Shown: positions 47,520 through 55,591, counted from the stretch's first letter. The stretch: DNA of 64,000 bases from Paraglaciecola arctica BSs20135 (GCF_000314995.1 NZ_BAEO01000034.1:1-64000), one strand, 5' to 3'. Program-made: numbers and translations. Notes: generated from the letters alone by a model not told the origin.

Positions 47520-48302
47520 ATGACGATACACCAATCTATTTTGATAGAACGTGACGGGCCAATTGCAACTGTGAGTTTTAACCGTCCCATCAGTTTAAAT
47601 GCTATCGAAGCAAGTATTCGTGCGGAATTAGGTTTAGCAATAAAAGAAGTTAATGAAGATGACAACATACGCGTGGTTATTCTCACAGGTGTGGGTCGAG
47701 CATTTTGTGCTGGCGCAGATCTCACCGAAACATTACCCGAAGGTGCAAGTGTTGAAGATGGCCTAAACGAACAGTACAAACCCGTATTAATGGCAATCAG
47801 CAACGCCCCTAAACCATGGATAAGTGCTGTAAATGGCGCTGCTGCCGGTATTGGTAGCGCGTTTGCCATGGCTTGTGACTTAACGCTAATGGCCGACGAT
47901 GCCTATCTATATCAGGCTTTTGCCGCTATAGGCCTTATCCCCGACGGTGGCGCAACCTGGCATTTAGCCCACACTATTGGCCGTAAAAAAGCCTTTGAAC
48001 TGATTGCCTTTGGCGAAAAGTTAAAAGCGACAGATTGTTTGCAATTGGGCTTATGTAACAAGGTAGTGCCTGCAGACAAATTAATGGAAGAAGCTAAAGC
48101 CATGGCCATAATACTAGCGTCAAAAGCCCCGCTATCACTTCGTTACGCCAAAGAAGCAATGAATGCCGCAATGAGCCATGACTTGGCAAACACCATCAGC
48201 ATAGAAGCCCGCTTACAAGAAATTTGCGCCAATAGCGACGATGCCAAAGAAGGTGGGCAGGCGTTTTTAGAGAAACGTGCTGCGGTGTTTAGTGGGCGTT
48301 AA
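47520..48302 (+). CDS. Enoyl-CoA hydratase/isomerase family protein
   Basis: This 260-aa crotonase-fold protein has the oxyanion-hole segments GRAFCAGADLTE (about 59-70) and ISAVNGAAAGIGSAFAMACDL. The catalytic Glu position near residue 142 lies in IGLIPDGGATWHL: here the residue is Asp rather than the Glu of classical hydratases, so it may be an isomerase or other crotonase (PaaG/PaaB-type). It is co-transcribed with the ligase. A bidirectional terminator follows. Confidence 0.88.
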   Translation: MTIHQSILIERDGPIATVSFNRPISLNAIEASIRAELGLAIKEVNEDDNIRVVILTGVGRAFCAGADLTETLPEGASVEDGLNEQYKPVLMAISNAPKPWISAVNGAAAGIGSAFAMACDLTLMADDAYLYQAFAAIGLIPDGGATWHLAHTIGRKKAFELIAFGEKLKATDCLQLGLCNKVVPADKLMEEAKAMAIILASKAPLSLRYAKEAMNAAMSHDLANTISIEARLQEICANSDDAKEGGQAFLEKRAAVFSGR

Positions 48303-48374
48303 TTGGAGGGAAGATCAAGAGACTTTTAATTGAGCTGTCAGGGAACTGCCAGAATATGTTTAAAATCGAGGCAT

Positions 48375-48400
48375 AAAAAAAGCCGCTAAAAAGCGGCTTT
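48375..48400. terminator. Bidirectional rho-independent terminator
   Basis: AAAGCCGCT (48379-48387) and AGCGGCTTT (48392-48400) form a 9-bp stem with an AAAA loop. On the - strand it is followed by a T-run (the + strand AAAAAAA at 48375-48381). It serves the kinase/52-aa ORF unit on - best, and can also end the hydratase message on +. Confidence 0.85.
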
Positions 48401-48433
48401 AATTATCGAGTTGGTACAAATATGCAAAACGGT

Positions 48434-48592
48434 TTATGCAACCGCTTTTGCTTTTTCAATAGTCGTGTTTTGGGACTCAGATGCAGCAATTATAACTTTG
48501 TTATAGACTTTCTTTTTATCACTAGATGACGTGTTCTTCACAAAGTTAGACAAGGGTGTTGAAGCAACCTTTTTACTACTGAAATTAAACAT
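48434..48592 (-). CDS. 52-aa basic small protein
   Basis: This short ORF has an exceptional ribosome site (GAGGAGG, four to six bases before the ATG) and ends 34 nt before a strong terminator. The 52-aa product is Lys- and Ser-rich and basic (starting MFNFSSKKVASTPL; later SDKKKVYNKVII). It has no membrane segment. It begins 18 nt after the stop of the zeta-toxin-like kinase, on the same strand, so they form a two-gene unit. I do not recognise it. It may be a small partner or a conserved Alteromonadales mini-protein. Confidence 0.65.
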   Translation of the reverse strand: MFNFSSKKVASTPLSNFVKNTSSSDKKKVYNKVIIAASESQNTTIEKAKAVA

Positions 48593-48596
48593 AAAG

Positions 48597-48603
48597 CCTC
48601 CTC
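48597..48603 (-). promoter_or_regulatory. Strong ribosome site of the 52-aa ORF
   Basis: GAGGAGG on the - strand is a near-perfect anti-16S match and lies four bases from the 52-aa ORF start. It supports translation of this short ORF. Confidence 0.75.
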
Positions 48604-48610
48604 ATAATCC

Positions 48611-49330
48611 TCATTTTTTCACGATTTCGCTTATTTCTTCTACAGTATAGCTCGGTTTAATATAAGGTTTCAAGCTACTAACATTGCTATGATAGGCTCT
48701 TGTTGTACCATCATTATATTTAATAAGTAAATCGACTTTAATTTTCTTACCAAACTTATCTTTCAACGCTTGGATAACATTTTGAGAACCAATAAACTGC
48801 TCTACAAAATGTTCAGGTAAAATCTTACGTCCTTCAACCTTTTCTCTAGCTTTTACAAACTCCCAAGCTAGTTTAGGATGTTGATAAACAAAGATTATTA
48901 GTACATCCCTTCCTTTGTCTAAAGACCTCTGAATGTTCTTTTCTGCGACATGATAACTCGCTAGCGTACCATCTAGTATAAAACTCTGATTATTCTTGAA
49001 AATATAGTCTAAAGATCTCTCAACTAAAGTCACAATCCCACGTTGAAATAAGTAAGAGTTTGATCCATTGTATTCTTCAAATTCTTCTCTCAAGTCATCT
49101 GGATCGAGCCGAAGAACCGGAGTTTCATCATCTGAGATCGATGCAACCAGTTCTTTCGATGATTCTGTTTTACCTGCACCAGGAGAGCCACTCATAAATA
49201 CCGATACTGGTGATTCTTCAGGGAGGTAAATTGTACTGTCGGTCAACCTGCGACATATTGAAGTACGGTTTTTCTTAGCAAATCTTACTGCTCTAGCACT
49301 GATAGCCTGCTCTTCTGTACTTAGCTTCAA
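48611..49330 (-). CDS. Zeta-toxin-like P-loop kinase
   Basis: This 239-aa protein has a Walker A GSPGAGKT (residues 48-55) and the zeta/UNAG-kinase pattern that follows: LRLDPDDLREEF, then LDGTLA, then a helical lid ending in EFVKAREKVEGRKI. Zeta toxins phosphorylate UDP-N-acetylglucosamine and block wall synthesis, but stand-alone kinases of the fold have other roles. The likely start is the TTG at 49330, because AGGAGGGG precedes it by four bases. The 18 extra residues to 49384 are the translated ribosome site. No epsilon-type antitoxin is visible. A 52-aa ORF follows. Confidence 0.75.
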   Translation of the reverse strand: MKLSTEEQAISARAVRFAKKNRTSICRRLTDSTIYLPEESPVSVFMSGSPGAGKTESSKELVASISDDETPVLRLDPDDLREEFEEYNGSNSYLFQRGIVTLVERSLDYIFKNNQSFILDGTLASYHVAEKNIQRSLDKGRDVLIIFVYQHPKLAWEFVKAREKVEGRKILPEHFVEQFIGSQNVIQALKDKFGKKIKVDLLIKYNDGTTRAYHSNVSSLKPYIKPSYTVEEISEIVKK

Positions 49331-49334
49331 TTCT

Positions 49335-49342
49335 CCCCTCCT
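49335..49342 (-). promoter_or_regulatory. Ribosome site deciding a TTG start
   Basis: AGGAGGGG on the - strand lies four bases upstream of the TTG at 49330, or six bases counting from the AGGAGG core. In the longer frame from 49384 it is translated as Arg-Arg-Gly-type residues, which marks that frame as untranslated leader. Confidence 0.7.
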
Positions 49343-49469
49343 ATAAACTGCAAGAAATACTATGACTATATTTACACTTATCAATAAGGTGTACGAAAAC
49401 TTAATGTGGTTACCTAGTAATATGCACTAGTTATCACTATTACAACATTGGTCAGGCTTTATTGGCAAT

Positions 49470-49550
49470 TCAGTTAAAGGGATTATCAATTCTACTATCT
49501 ATCCAGGCTTCTACCTCGCCCTGAACCCAAGCTACAGCGCGTCCACCGAA
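49470..49550 (-). pseudogene. Remnant of an AlpA-family phage regulator (C-terminal 26 codons)
   Basis: The - strand frame reads FGGRAVAWVQGEVEAWIDSR and a few more residues, then stops. This is the conserved C-terminal half of AlpA/prophage CP4-57-type helix-turn-helix regulators (G-GRAVAW-E-E-WI). A TGA lies immediately upstream in frame, and the DNA before it is a repeat field, so the N-terminal half is gone. AlpA regulators belong to integrative elements. This is a scar of one. Confidence 0.7.
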
Positions 49551-49615
49551 TCAATAGGGTGAATCAATAGGGTAAGAGCGGGTAGAATCAATAGGTTCAG
49601 AATGACCCTATTGAT
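49548..49615. repeat. 13-bp direct repeats with an inverted copy
   Basis: GAATCAATAGGGT occurs at 49548-49560 and 49561-49573 in tandem. GAATCAATAGG recurs at 49585-49595, and the inverted form ACCCTATTGAT is at 49605-49615. The array abuts the AlpA remnant and includes its first codons. It may mark a deletion or recombination junction, or a former operator cluster. Confidence 0.75.
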
Positions 49616-49718
49616 AAATTGGACAGAAGAATACTTTAACAGAGAATACTGCTTCATCTGGGCCGAATGATTGAGGGGCAGTTGACTGGGAGGTTGTAAT
49701 TCATAACGACACTCCTCG

Positions 49719-50513
49719 TTAATTTAATGGATCAAAATTAAAGCTTTCACCATCGTTGGGAACAAAAAATCGATGTTCCCAACCCCTAGCTTCTATTTCT
49801 GAGTGAATGGATTTACGTGTCACTGGGCAATGATCAAGTGCTTCAAGGTGGTTGGCTATTACCAGACCTTTTGTGAATTCTCCTATTTGAATCGCCTCTG
49901 ATAGCCCCATAATAATTTCACTGCCTAAGTCAAAAGTTGCCCCTCCAGCTGGGATAACAACAATCGCTGGCTGGGAGTGTGTAATAAAATTTTTGACCTC
50001 GTTTGTTAATATTGTGTCGCCAGTAACATAAATACTGGGCTCACTTGGTAGCTGAATATGGTAACCGTAACCATGCGGCATCATTTTTCCAATCCAACCT
50101 TCACCGTGCAAACAGGGGATCAATTTAATGGAGCCGTTCATAAAGTGGTTTTCTGTTGACGGCTCTAAGGTAAACACCTTCAACCCTTTCTTTCTAAGAA
50201 ACGCTGAATCCTGCGTTGAGCAATAAACAGGAATATTATTTTCTCTAAGCCATTTGATAGCTGCACGATCTAAATGATCGAAATGTCCTTTTTGACAGTG
50301 CGTGATCAAGCAGCAAGTAACACGTGTTTTTAATTCATCCATATTGGAAGGCAGTTCTACCAACGGATTTCTTCGTCTGGTTGTTGTGGCGTATTTAAGT
50401 GAAGCAATAGCACTCATAGGTGCAAACATAGGATCGATCAAAATGCCTTGTTTGTTTCCTTCTACGACGCTCTCAATCAGTATGGTCGCATTTCTAATCT
50501 GTGTGACTTTCAT
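49719..50513 (-). CDS. MBL-fold metal-dependent hydrolase, UlaG/YtnP-like
   Basis: This 264-aa metallo-beta-lactamase-fold protein has an ITHCQKGHFDHLD motif, a variant of HxHxDH in which the first His is followed by Cys-Gln. Further ligands are His in CLHGEGW, Asp in YVTGDTIL and His in VIANHLEALDHC. It resembles UlaG-type hydrolases and Zn phosphodiesterase-like proteins. No signal peptide. It is divergent from an alpha/beta hydrolase gene across a region with a long inverted repeat, so they are probably co-regulated. Substrate unknown. Confidence 0.8.
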   Translation of the reverse strand: MKVTQIRNATILIESVVEGNKQGILIDPMFAPMSAIASLKYATTTRRRNPLVELPSNMDELKTRVTCCLITHCQKGHFDHLDRAAIKWLRENNIPVYCSTQDSAFLRKKGLKVFTLEPSTENHFMNGSIKLIPCLHGEGWIGKMMPHGYGYHIQLPSEPSIYVTGDTILTNEVKNFITHSQPAIVVIPAGGATFDLGSEIIMGLSEAIQIGEFTKGLVIANHLEALDHCPVTRKSIHSEIEARGWEHRFFVPNDGESFNFDPLN

Positions 50514-50584
50514 GTTTCGACTTTAATTATTCTAGGATAAGAAACAGTGTATGCAGGAAAATGACATAAGGTTATGGCTAAATT

Positions 50585-50642
50585 TGACATAAAACATACA
50601 GTTAATGACAAAGTTATTGTGTTAATTGTATGTTTTATGTCA
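50585..50642. promoter_or_regulatory. Long operator: perfect 16-bp inverted repeat with 26-bp spacer
   Basis: TGACATAAAACATACA (50585-50600) and its exact complement (50627-50642) lie in the intergenic region of the divergent MBL and hydrolase genes. The arm centres are 42 bp apart, about four helical turns, so two dimers could bind on one face. An extra TGACATAA half-site occurs at 50562-50569, and GTTAAT is repeated inside the spacer. The AraC-type regulator gene three kilobases or less downstream (51549) is the obvious candidate binder. Confidence 0.75.
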
Positions 50643-50723
50643 TTTTATGCCACTTAATCTAAGCTTAAGTTCTGTCATGATATTCATCATTGGAAACCAA
50701 CAAGTGATCAAACAGGTGAAATT

Positions 50724-51524
50724 ATGACAATGTATAACGTTGAACTAAGTCGAGTTTTTGTAAATATGAAGGGGCAAGGTGAGCCTATTTTATTTTTACA
50801 CGGAGTACCGGATACATCAGAAGTTTGGGATGGAGCCATCGCGACTTTTGCAGATAAATACCAATGTATTGCACCCGACCTTCCAGGGTTTGGTCGTACA
50901 CAATCACCACAAAATTTTGATTATAGCCTTGAGAACTTAGCCCATTTTATCGATCAACTTTTAGCGAGTTTAAGTATTACTGACTGCGTACATTTGGTCA
51001 TTCACGACATCGGTGGCATCGTAGGGTTGGCCTTTGCATTAACTCACCCTGATAAAGTAAAAAGCTTAACCATAATGGATACCACTTTTTTTTCTGATTA
51101 CGAATGGCACGCAATGGCAAAAAACTGGCGTAAACCAATATTGGGCGAATTGACTATGTATTTAATGAGATACAAACAATTCAGTGCTGCAATGAAGAAA
51201 AGCGCGCCAATACTGACTGAAGGGCAAATTAAATCAAATTACGATGCGTTGTCTTGGCGCAACCGCCGCTTGATTTTACGTTTTTATCGTGCACTTGATC
51301 CTGTCATTTTTAAATCTTGGGAAGGCCAGTTACACACCCTATCTCAACATTTTCCAACTCAAGTGATTTGGGGCAAAAAAGATACATTTTTACCGGTTGC
51401 ACTTTCAAAACGTTTTGCTACCGATAACGTACATATTCTCGAAAACACCGGGCATTGGCCCATGTTAGAGCAGGCAAAAGTAGTACATAAACTCATAAGC
51501 AATAATATTGCTCTGGCAGGGTAA
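50724..51524 (+). CDS. Alpha/beta hydrolase, haloalkane dehalogenase/epoxide hydrolase-like
   Basis: This 266-aa protein has an HGVPDTSEVW oxyanion motif and an aspartate nucleophile in IHDIGG (Asp95) where esterases have Ser. This places it with dehalogenases and epoxide hydrolases. The catalytic His lies in ENTGHWPMLEQ. No signal peptide. It has an AGGTGA ribosome site. The AraC/DJ-1 regulator gene starts 24 bases after its stop, so the two form an operon. Confidence 0.85.
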   Translation: MTMYNVELSRVFVNMKGQGEPILFLHGVPDTSEVWDGAIATFADKYQCIAPDLPGFGRTQSPQNFDYSLENLAHFIDQLLASLSITDCVHLVIHDIGGIVGLAFALTHPDKVKSLTIMDTTFFSDYEWHAMAKNWRKPILGELTMYLMRYKQFSAAMKKSAPILTEGQIKSNYDALSWRNRRLILRFYRALDPVIFKSWEGQLHTLSQHFPTQVIWGKKDTFLPVALSKRFATDNVHILENTGHWPMLEQAKVVHKLISNNIALAG

Positions 51525-51548
51525 TCCTGCCTGCTAGAGAGGGTGAAG

Positions 51549-52517
51549 ATGAAAATTGGATTATTGATATATCCCGGCTGTGTAGTATCTGGTTTATTTG
51601 CCTTTGCAGAAATATTAGAGGTTGCGAATAAACGTGTCGGCAAGCCTGTTTTCAGTACTCACTGGCTAAGCGTTGATGGTAAAGAGGTCGCCATTACAAC
51701 GGGAGGCAAAATCCCTGTAATGACAATGAAGGCTGAAGGTGCATTATCAGATACATCTGTGGATGCGTTGCTTATTCCTGGTTTTTGGACCAACCATCAG
51801 CGTGATGTAGAGTTGGCAATTGATGCTTACCAACCCTTAATATCAGCCTTAAAAACCCTGCCGGCTAAAACTCAAGTCTGGGGATACTGTACGGCAGTCT
51901 GTATCATGGCAGCTGCCGGTCGTTTAGAGCATCAACAGGCTACGGCTACATGGTGGTTAGCTGACTTTGTACAAAATAACTATGCAACTGTTGATTGGAG
52001 TTTTAGTCAAACCTATACGTTTGAAAGTCAAAATAGAACCGCTTCAGGACTAAATGGCTACCTGCCAATTTCCCAAGCATTAGTTGAAGAACATTGTGGT
52101 CAAGATGTCTTACGCGACATCATCGAATTGATGATAATTCCGAAACCCGAAAAATCCGCACAGCCCTTTACGCAAATTAAGTTGATGAAATTGGATGATA
52201 AACTGCTCAGAGGTATTTATATTTGGGTGCAAAAAACACCTGCAACTGAGCTGACCATTTCAGTCTTAGCCAAACACCTTAATCAAACAGAGCGCACCCT
52301 TGCACGTAAAGTAAATAAATTAACTAACTTATCACTAGCCAGCTTTATGCGTTTGATCAAACTTCATCAGGCCAGTGAGTCTCTTATATACAGTAGTAAA
52401 CCTATTAATCTCATAAGCGATGCCTTAGGCTTTTCAGATGACGCAGCATTTCGACGTACCTTTAAAAAAGTATCTTCATATACCCCCAGCGAATATCGGC
52501 AGGCATTTCAACGTTAG
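51549..52517 (+). CDS. GlxA-type AraC-family regulator with DJ-1/PfpI domain
   Basis: This 322-aa transcription regulator has an N-terminal DJ-1/PfpI-like domain (about 1-195; the nucleophile-elbow region is WGYCTAVCIMAAAGRL) and a C-terminal double AraC helix-turn-helix (about 225-322; LAKHLNQTERTLARKVNKLT, then DAAFRRTFKKVSSYTPSEYRQAF). I chose the ATG at 51549, spaced well from a GAGAGGG site. The GTG at 51543 is too close. It probably controls the divergent MBL/hydrolase promoters through the long inverted repeat. Confidence 0.9.
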   Translation: MKIGLLIYPGCVVSGLFAFAEILEVANKRVGKPVFSTHWLSVDGKEVAITTGGKIPVMTMKAEGALSDTSVDALLIPGFWTNHQRDVELAIDAYQPLISALKTLPAKTQVWGYCTAVCIMAAAGRLEHQQATATWWLADFVQNNYATVDWSFSQTYTFESQNRTASGLNGYLPISQALVEEHCGQDVLRDIIELMIIPKPEKSAQPFTQIKLMKLDDKLLRGIYIWVQKTPATELTISVLAKHLNQTERTLARKVNKLTNLSLASFMRLIKLHQASESLIYSSKPINLISDALGFSDDAAFRRTFKKVSSYTPSEYRQAFQR

Positions 52518-52731
52518 AGCCAATTCAGTTGCCACAATTTTGCAAACACTTATGAAGTTTAGAAAGGTTAAATGTAGGTAAGTCTTTTAGTCGGTATGAA
52601 GTGGATGACTAATCATGGATAACTATAAAATAGAATTGTTTTCCTCTATAGTTCAATCAGACTGATTTGAATAGAAAGCCACAATATAAATTAAGGTTTT
52701 CGATATACACTCAAAGAATGATAAAAAGATT

Positions 52732-52902
52732 ATGGATAATCAAAACTACTACGATAAAAAATTCACAAACTGCCTTGCCAGTAATAAATCACTTACTGCA
52801 GCAGCTCAAATAGTCATAGACGCTTACCTTGATAATAAACCCCAAGGCCAGAGAAAGAAAAAAGTATCGTCGGCAGAAAAGGACAGGCTATTTTGGCACT
52901 AA
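52732..52902 (+). CDS. 56-aa small protein coupled to the nuclease gene
   Basis: This 56-aa ORF (starting MDNQNYYDKKFTNC, ending KDRLFWH) is basic in its C-terminal half (QGQRKKKVSSAEKDR). Its stop overlaps the TTG start of the 654-aa nuclease gene by ten bases, a sign of translational coupling. The preceding 214 bp contain no other ORF. I do not recognise it. It could be a regulator, an antitoxin-like partner or a leader peptide. Confidence 0.55.
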   Translation: MDNQNYYDKKFTNCLASNKSLTAAAQIVIDAYLDNKPQGQRKKKVSSAEKDRLFWH

Positions 52903-54857
52903 CTCGGTACTTCAGCCAGGAGCTTGTCAGTAACTTTCCCTTGCTTAAAGTCATTGCTTCAAAATCCCCTTTATCCGTTAAAAATGCTGTTCGGTATTCA
53001 GCATTAGTACTGAAGCCGAGGTCTAACAAATGGCAAGAGCTGCAGCGATTAGCCGACGGTGAGACTGATAAATTTGATGAAATAATCGCTGTCATCAGGT
53101 TAATGCACAAAGAGCATGAAAGGCTGGTGGTGGATTTAGAACAAACTAAAAAGGAGTTAACCTCCTTAACACCATTAATGTGTTTAATTTATATTAGCCT
53201 ATTTGCATTCGAATGTTTGCTTGGAACTGATACTGATAATGATGGTAACTCTCTTGCAAATAACGATATGGAAGAGGCTTGGTCAGCATTTAAAAACATA
53301 TTGGCTTGGCAATTAGAAAGTAGCGACATCAATGATTTTGATTTAACTGAAAACCGTATACTTGAAACAGTAAAAGAGCATCTAATACCTTTTATGTTTC
53401 CTTCAGAAGAACAAAAAATTCATATACAGACTTACCAAAAAGTATCTGAGTTGATAACAAAACAGATTGCGTTTAATAGTTTTATTTCACAGTCAGTTAA
53501 TGCTTTTTGTTTTGATGATAGCATCGCATTTAAAATTGAAAAGGGCATAGCAGTTATAGAAGAGGTTGATGCCCCAGCAAAGCTAGCCTGGCGGTTTAAT
53601 GGTCACAAATTAAAGCTATTGAATGGTTATTGGTTTAACAGAGGTGTTAATAAACTTATAGCTTCTGGTATGGCTGAACAACAAATTGGCGCTAAAGAGA
53701 ACCATGAAGCCAATCAGTTAGCGATGATTAAGACGTTTTCGACCCAGTTACGATTAGTTGAGGTTTACGGCCTAAATGAATATTTAACGGCTGACTCAGG
53801 GCTACGTGTAAACTTACATGAAGCGTTAATATCTTTAAATCTAATGTCAGCATTTTTTAGTAAAGATTTTATAGCTCATTATCAAAAGTATCTGTCTGAA
53901 GAGAAAAACTGGTTAACGGCAATCAATCGCTTAGCGTTTGAAGGCATACAACAAGGTGAAAACCGTTTCCCAATCACATGGTCATCTAAAAAAGACAAAG
54001 CTGCGAGAATTAAAGCTTGGACAGTTAATCAAAACTTCCCTCATGGTAACCAAAAAGCAGCTGAAGCAATTATTGACTTTTGGAGTCATGATCTAAAATA
54101 TACGGCAAAAAAACTACAAAATGAAAACTCAACTTTAGTACTAATACCAGAGCTTTATGAACGCCCTATATTAAAATTTGGCAAACATATTTTTCAATTC
54201 CCTTGGATGGTAGCGTTTCAGAATAATTCAACAGCAGCACTAAATAACCTTAGGCGTATTGGGGCTGGCCGTAATGAAGCTCGATGTGAAACTGCAGCTA
54301 TTGAATTAAGATTGGCTGAGAATTTCAAAGCTAGAGGTTTTACAGTTCTACTTAATTATCACCCCGAAAAAACACCTGAACATGATCCTGGTGAAATAGA
54401 CCTTATATGTGCTTTAGAAGGGCATATATTTGTACTTGAAGTTAAATCAACATTTTTACGTAGTACTAAAAAGGATGTTTGGTTTCATAAAACAAGAACG
54501 CTTAGAAAGGCTGGTCAACAAATTGGTAGCAAAGTGAATGCGGTTAAGCAAGCGCTAATAAACGATGCACACTTTAAAGCATCACTTGGCCTTGATACCT
54601 GTGATGTAACATCCCTAGTAAGTGGTTGGATTGTTGACACCTCGATAGAGCATGACCATGAGCACTTTTCTGGCTACTTAAAAGTATCACTTGAAGAAAT
54701 AATTATTGCACTAAGAGATGATAGTCAGTTGTTATTTGACAGAGATAATTTTGTTGAAGGTCAAGAGATACAAGGAGACCCTAACTTTACTTTATATCCA
54801 AATGATTTTACGGCTCAAAACTTCTTAAGTGTTATTGAACAAGAGAAAATTTGGTAG
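52893..54857 (+). CDS. Large protein with C-terminal PD-(D/E)xK nuclease domain
   Basis: This 654-aa protein starts at a TTG inside the preceding 56-aa ORF. The first 430 or so residues are mainly helical with no family I recognise. From about residue 465 a restriction-endonuclease fold appears: a helix with conserved Glu (AIELRLAENFKARGF), then Asp503 in PGEIDLICALEG and Glu516-Val-Lys518 in FVLEVKST. This is the D-(x)n-E-x-K core, as in NERD and defence nucleases. A Gln-bearing helix (RKAGQQIGSKVNAVKQ) follows. No signal or membrane segment is visible. The location in an accessory strip next to ssrA and a decayed toxin-antitoxin pair fits a defence role, but that is inferred. Confidence 0.7.
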   Translation: MALTRYFSQELVSNFPLLKVIASKSPLSVKNAVRYSALVLKPRSNKWQELQRLADGETDKFDEIIAVIRLMHKEHERLVVDLEQTKKELTSLTPLMCLIYISLFAFECLLGTDTDNDGNSLANNDMEEAWSAFKNILAWQLESSDINDFDLTENRILETVKEHLIPFMFPSEEQKIHIQTYQKVSELITKQIAFNSFISQSVNAFCFDDSIAFKIEKGIAVIEEVDAPAKLAWRFNGHKLKLLNGYWFNRGVNKLIASGMAEQQIGAKENHEANQLAMIKTFSTQLRLVEVYGLNEYLTADSGLRVNLHEALISLNLMSAFFSKDFIAHYQKYLSEEKNWLTAINRLAFEGIQQGENRFPITWSSKKDKAARIKAWTVNQNFPHGNQKAAEAIIDFWSHDLKYTAKKLQNENSTLVLIPELYERPILKFGKHIFQFPWMVAFQNNSTAALNNLRRIGAGRNEARCETAAIELRLAENFKARGFTVLLNYHPEKTPEHDPGEIDLICALEGHIFVLEVKSTFLRSTKKDVWFHKTRTLRKAGQQIGSKVNAVKQALINDAHFKASLGLDTCDVTSLVSGWIVDTSIEHDHEHFSGYLKVSLEEIIIALRDDSQLLFDRDNFVEGQEIQGDPNFTLYPNDFTAQNFLSVIEQEKIW

Positions 54858-54875
54858 CTAGAGAGACACTTTAGT

Positions 54876-55271
54876 TTATTGTTTCACAAAGGCAGACTTT
54901 GCTTCGCCCTGTACTTGCGATGGCCTAATTAGGGACTCCGCAGGAATGCCCAAGCCATCATGGAGTTTTCTGATCATTTTTAATGTCAGCGAGCGCTTAT
55001 TATTAAGAATTTCATAAACACGATTACTTTTACCAATCATTGGCTCGAGGTCTTTTACCGTTAGGCCCTTTCTTTCCATTTCAAACTTGATGGCTTCGAC
55101 TGGATCGGGCAATTCCATCGGAAAGTGTTTGGTTTCATAGGCTTCGACCAGTGTAACTAACACATCCAGCTTTTCCCCTTCTGGGGTATCAGAGCCTGCC
55201 ATCATTAGATTTCCAATTTCTTTTAATGCCGCTCGGTAGTCGCCATCAGTTTTAATCGGTTTGATGTCCAT
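54876..55271 (-). CDS. higA: HigA-type antitoxin (HTH)
   Basis: This 131-aa protein has a helix-turn-helix of the HigA/XRE type (about residues 68-118: KGLTVKDLEPMIGKSNRVYEILNNKRSLTLKMIRKLHDGL). The helical N-terminal half is typical of HigA antitoxins paired with HigB. It lies 17 bases downstream of the higB frame, in the higBA order. As the toxin frame carries a nonsense codon, the antitoxin may be left as a stand-alone repressor. Confidence 0.85.
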   Translation of the reverse strand: MDIKPIKTDGDYRAALKEIGNLMMAGSDTPEGEKLDVLVTLVEAYETKHFPMELPDPVEAIKFEMERKGLTVKDLEPMIGKSNRVYEILNNKRSLTLKMIRKLHDGLGIPAESLIRPSQVQGEAKSAFVKQ

Positions 55272-55288
55272 AGTGTTTACTCCAGCAA

Positions 55289-55591
55289 TTAAATAGTTTG
55301 TACATTAATTTTGTCATACTGCCCGTGGGTACCGATGAATCGGATGTAAACGACTCGATAGACATAGTTGATCCATACGATCAGTCGAAACTTATTCCCG
55401 GCAATATTGAATACCACTCGCCCGTCTTTAAGAATGCTGGCATTCTTGTAATCCTGCTTAATAGTTGCAGGGTTACTCCAGTCGGCAGCCAATGCATGAC
55501 GATACCAAGCTAACGTTGGCTCTTTAGCATCTATGTATTCTGGGTGTTCTCACCAGAAAGATTTCAGTGTCGATAAGGCGATGATTCTCAT
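55289..55591 (-). pseudogene. higB: HigB toxin gene with an in-frame TGA
   Basis: The - strand frame from 55591 starts MRIIALSTLKSFW, meets TGA at 55550-55552 (codon 14), and then continues as an ordinary HigB (EHPEYIDAKEPTLAWYRHALAADW, ending near INVQTI). HigB toxins are ribosome-dependent mRNA endonucleases of about 100 aa. The full frame is 100 codons, so length is intact apart from the stop. A short internal restart from 55492 would lack the first third. The toxin is probably inactive while higA remains whole. Confidence 0.8.

Noticed and set aside
55550-55552. TGA in higB read as selenocysteine
   Set aside because: No SECIS-like hairpin was seen just after it, HigB has no selenocysteine members I know of, and neighbouring residues are ordinary.
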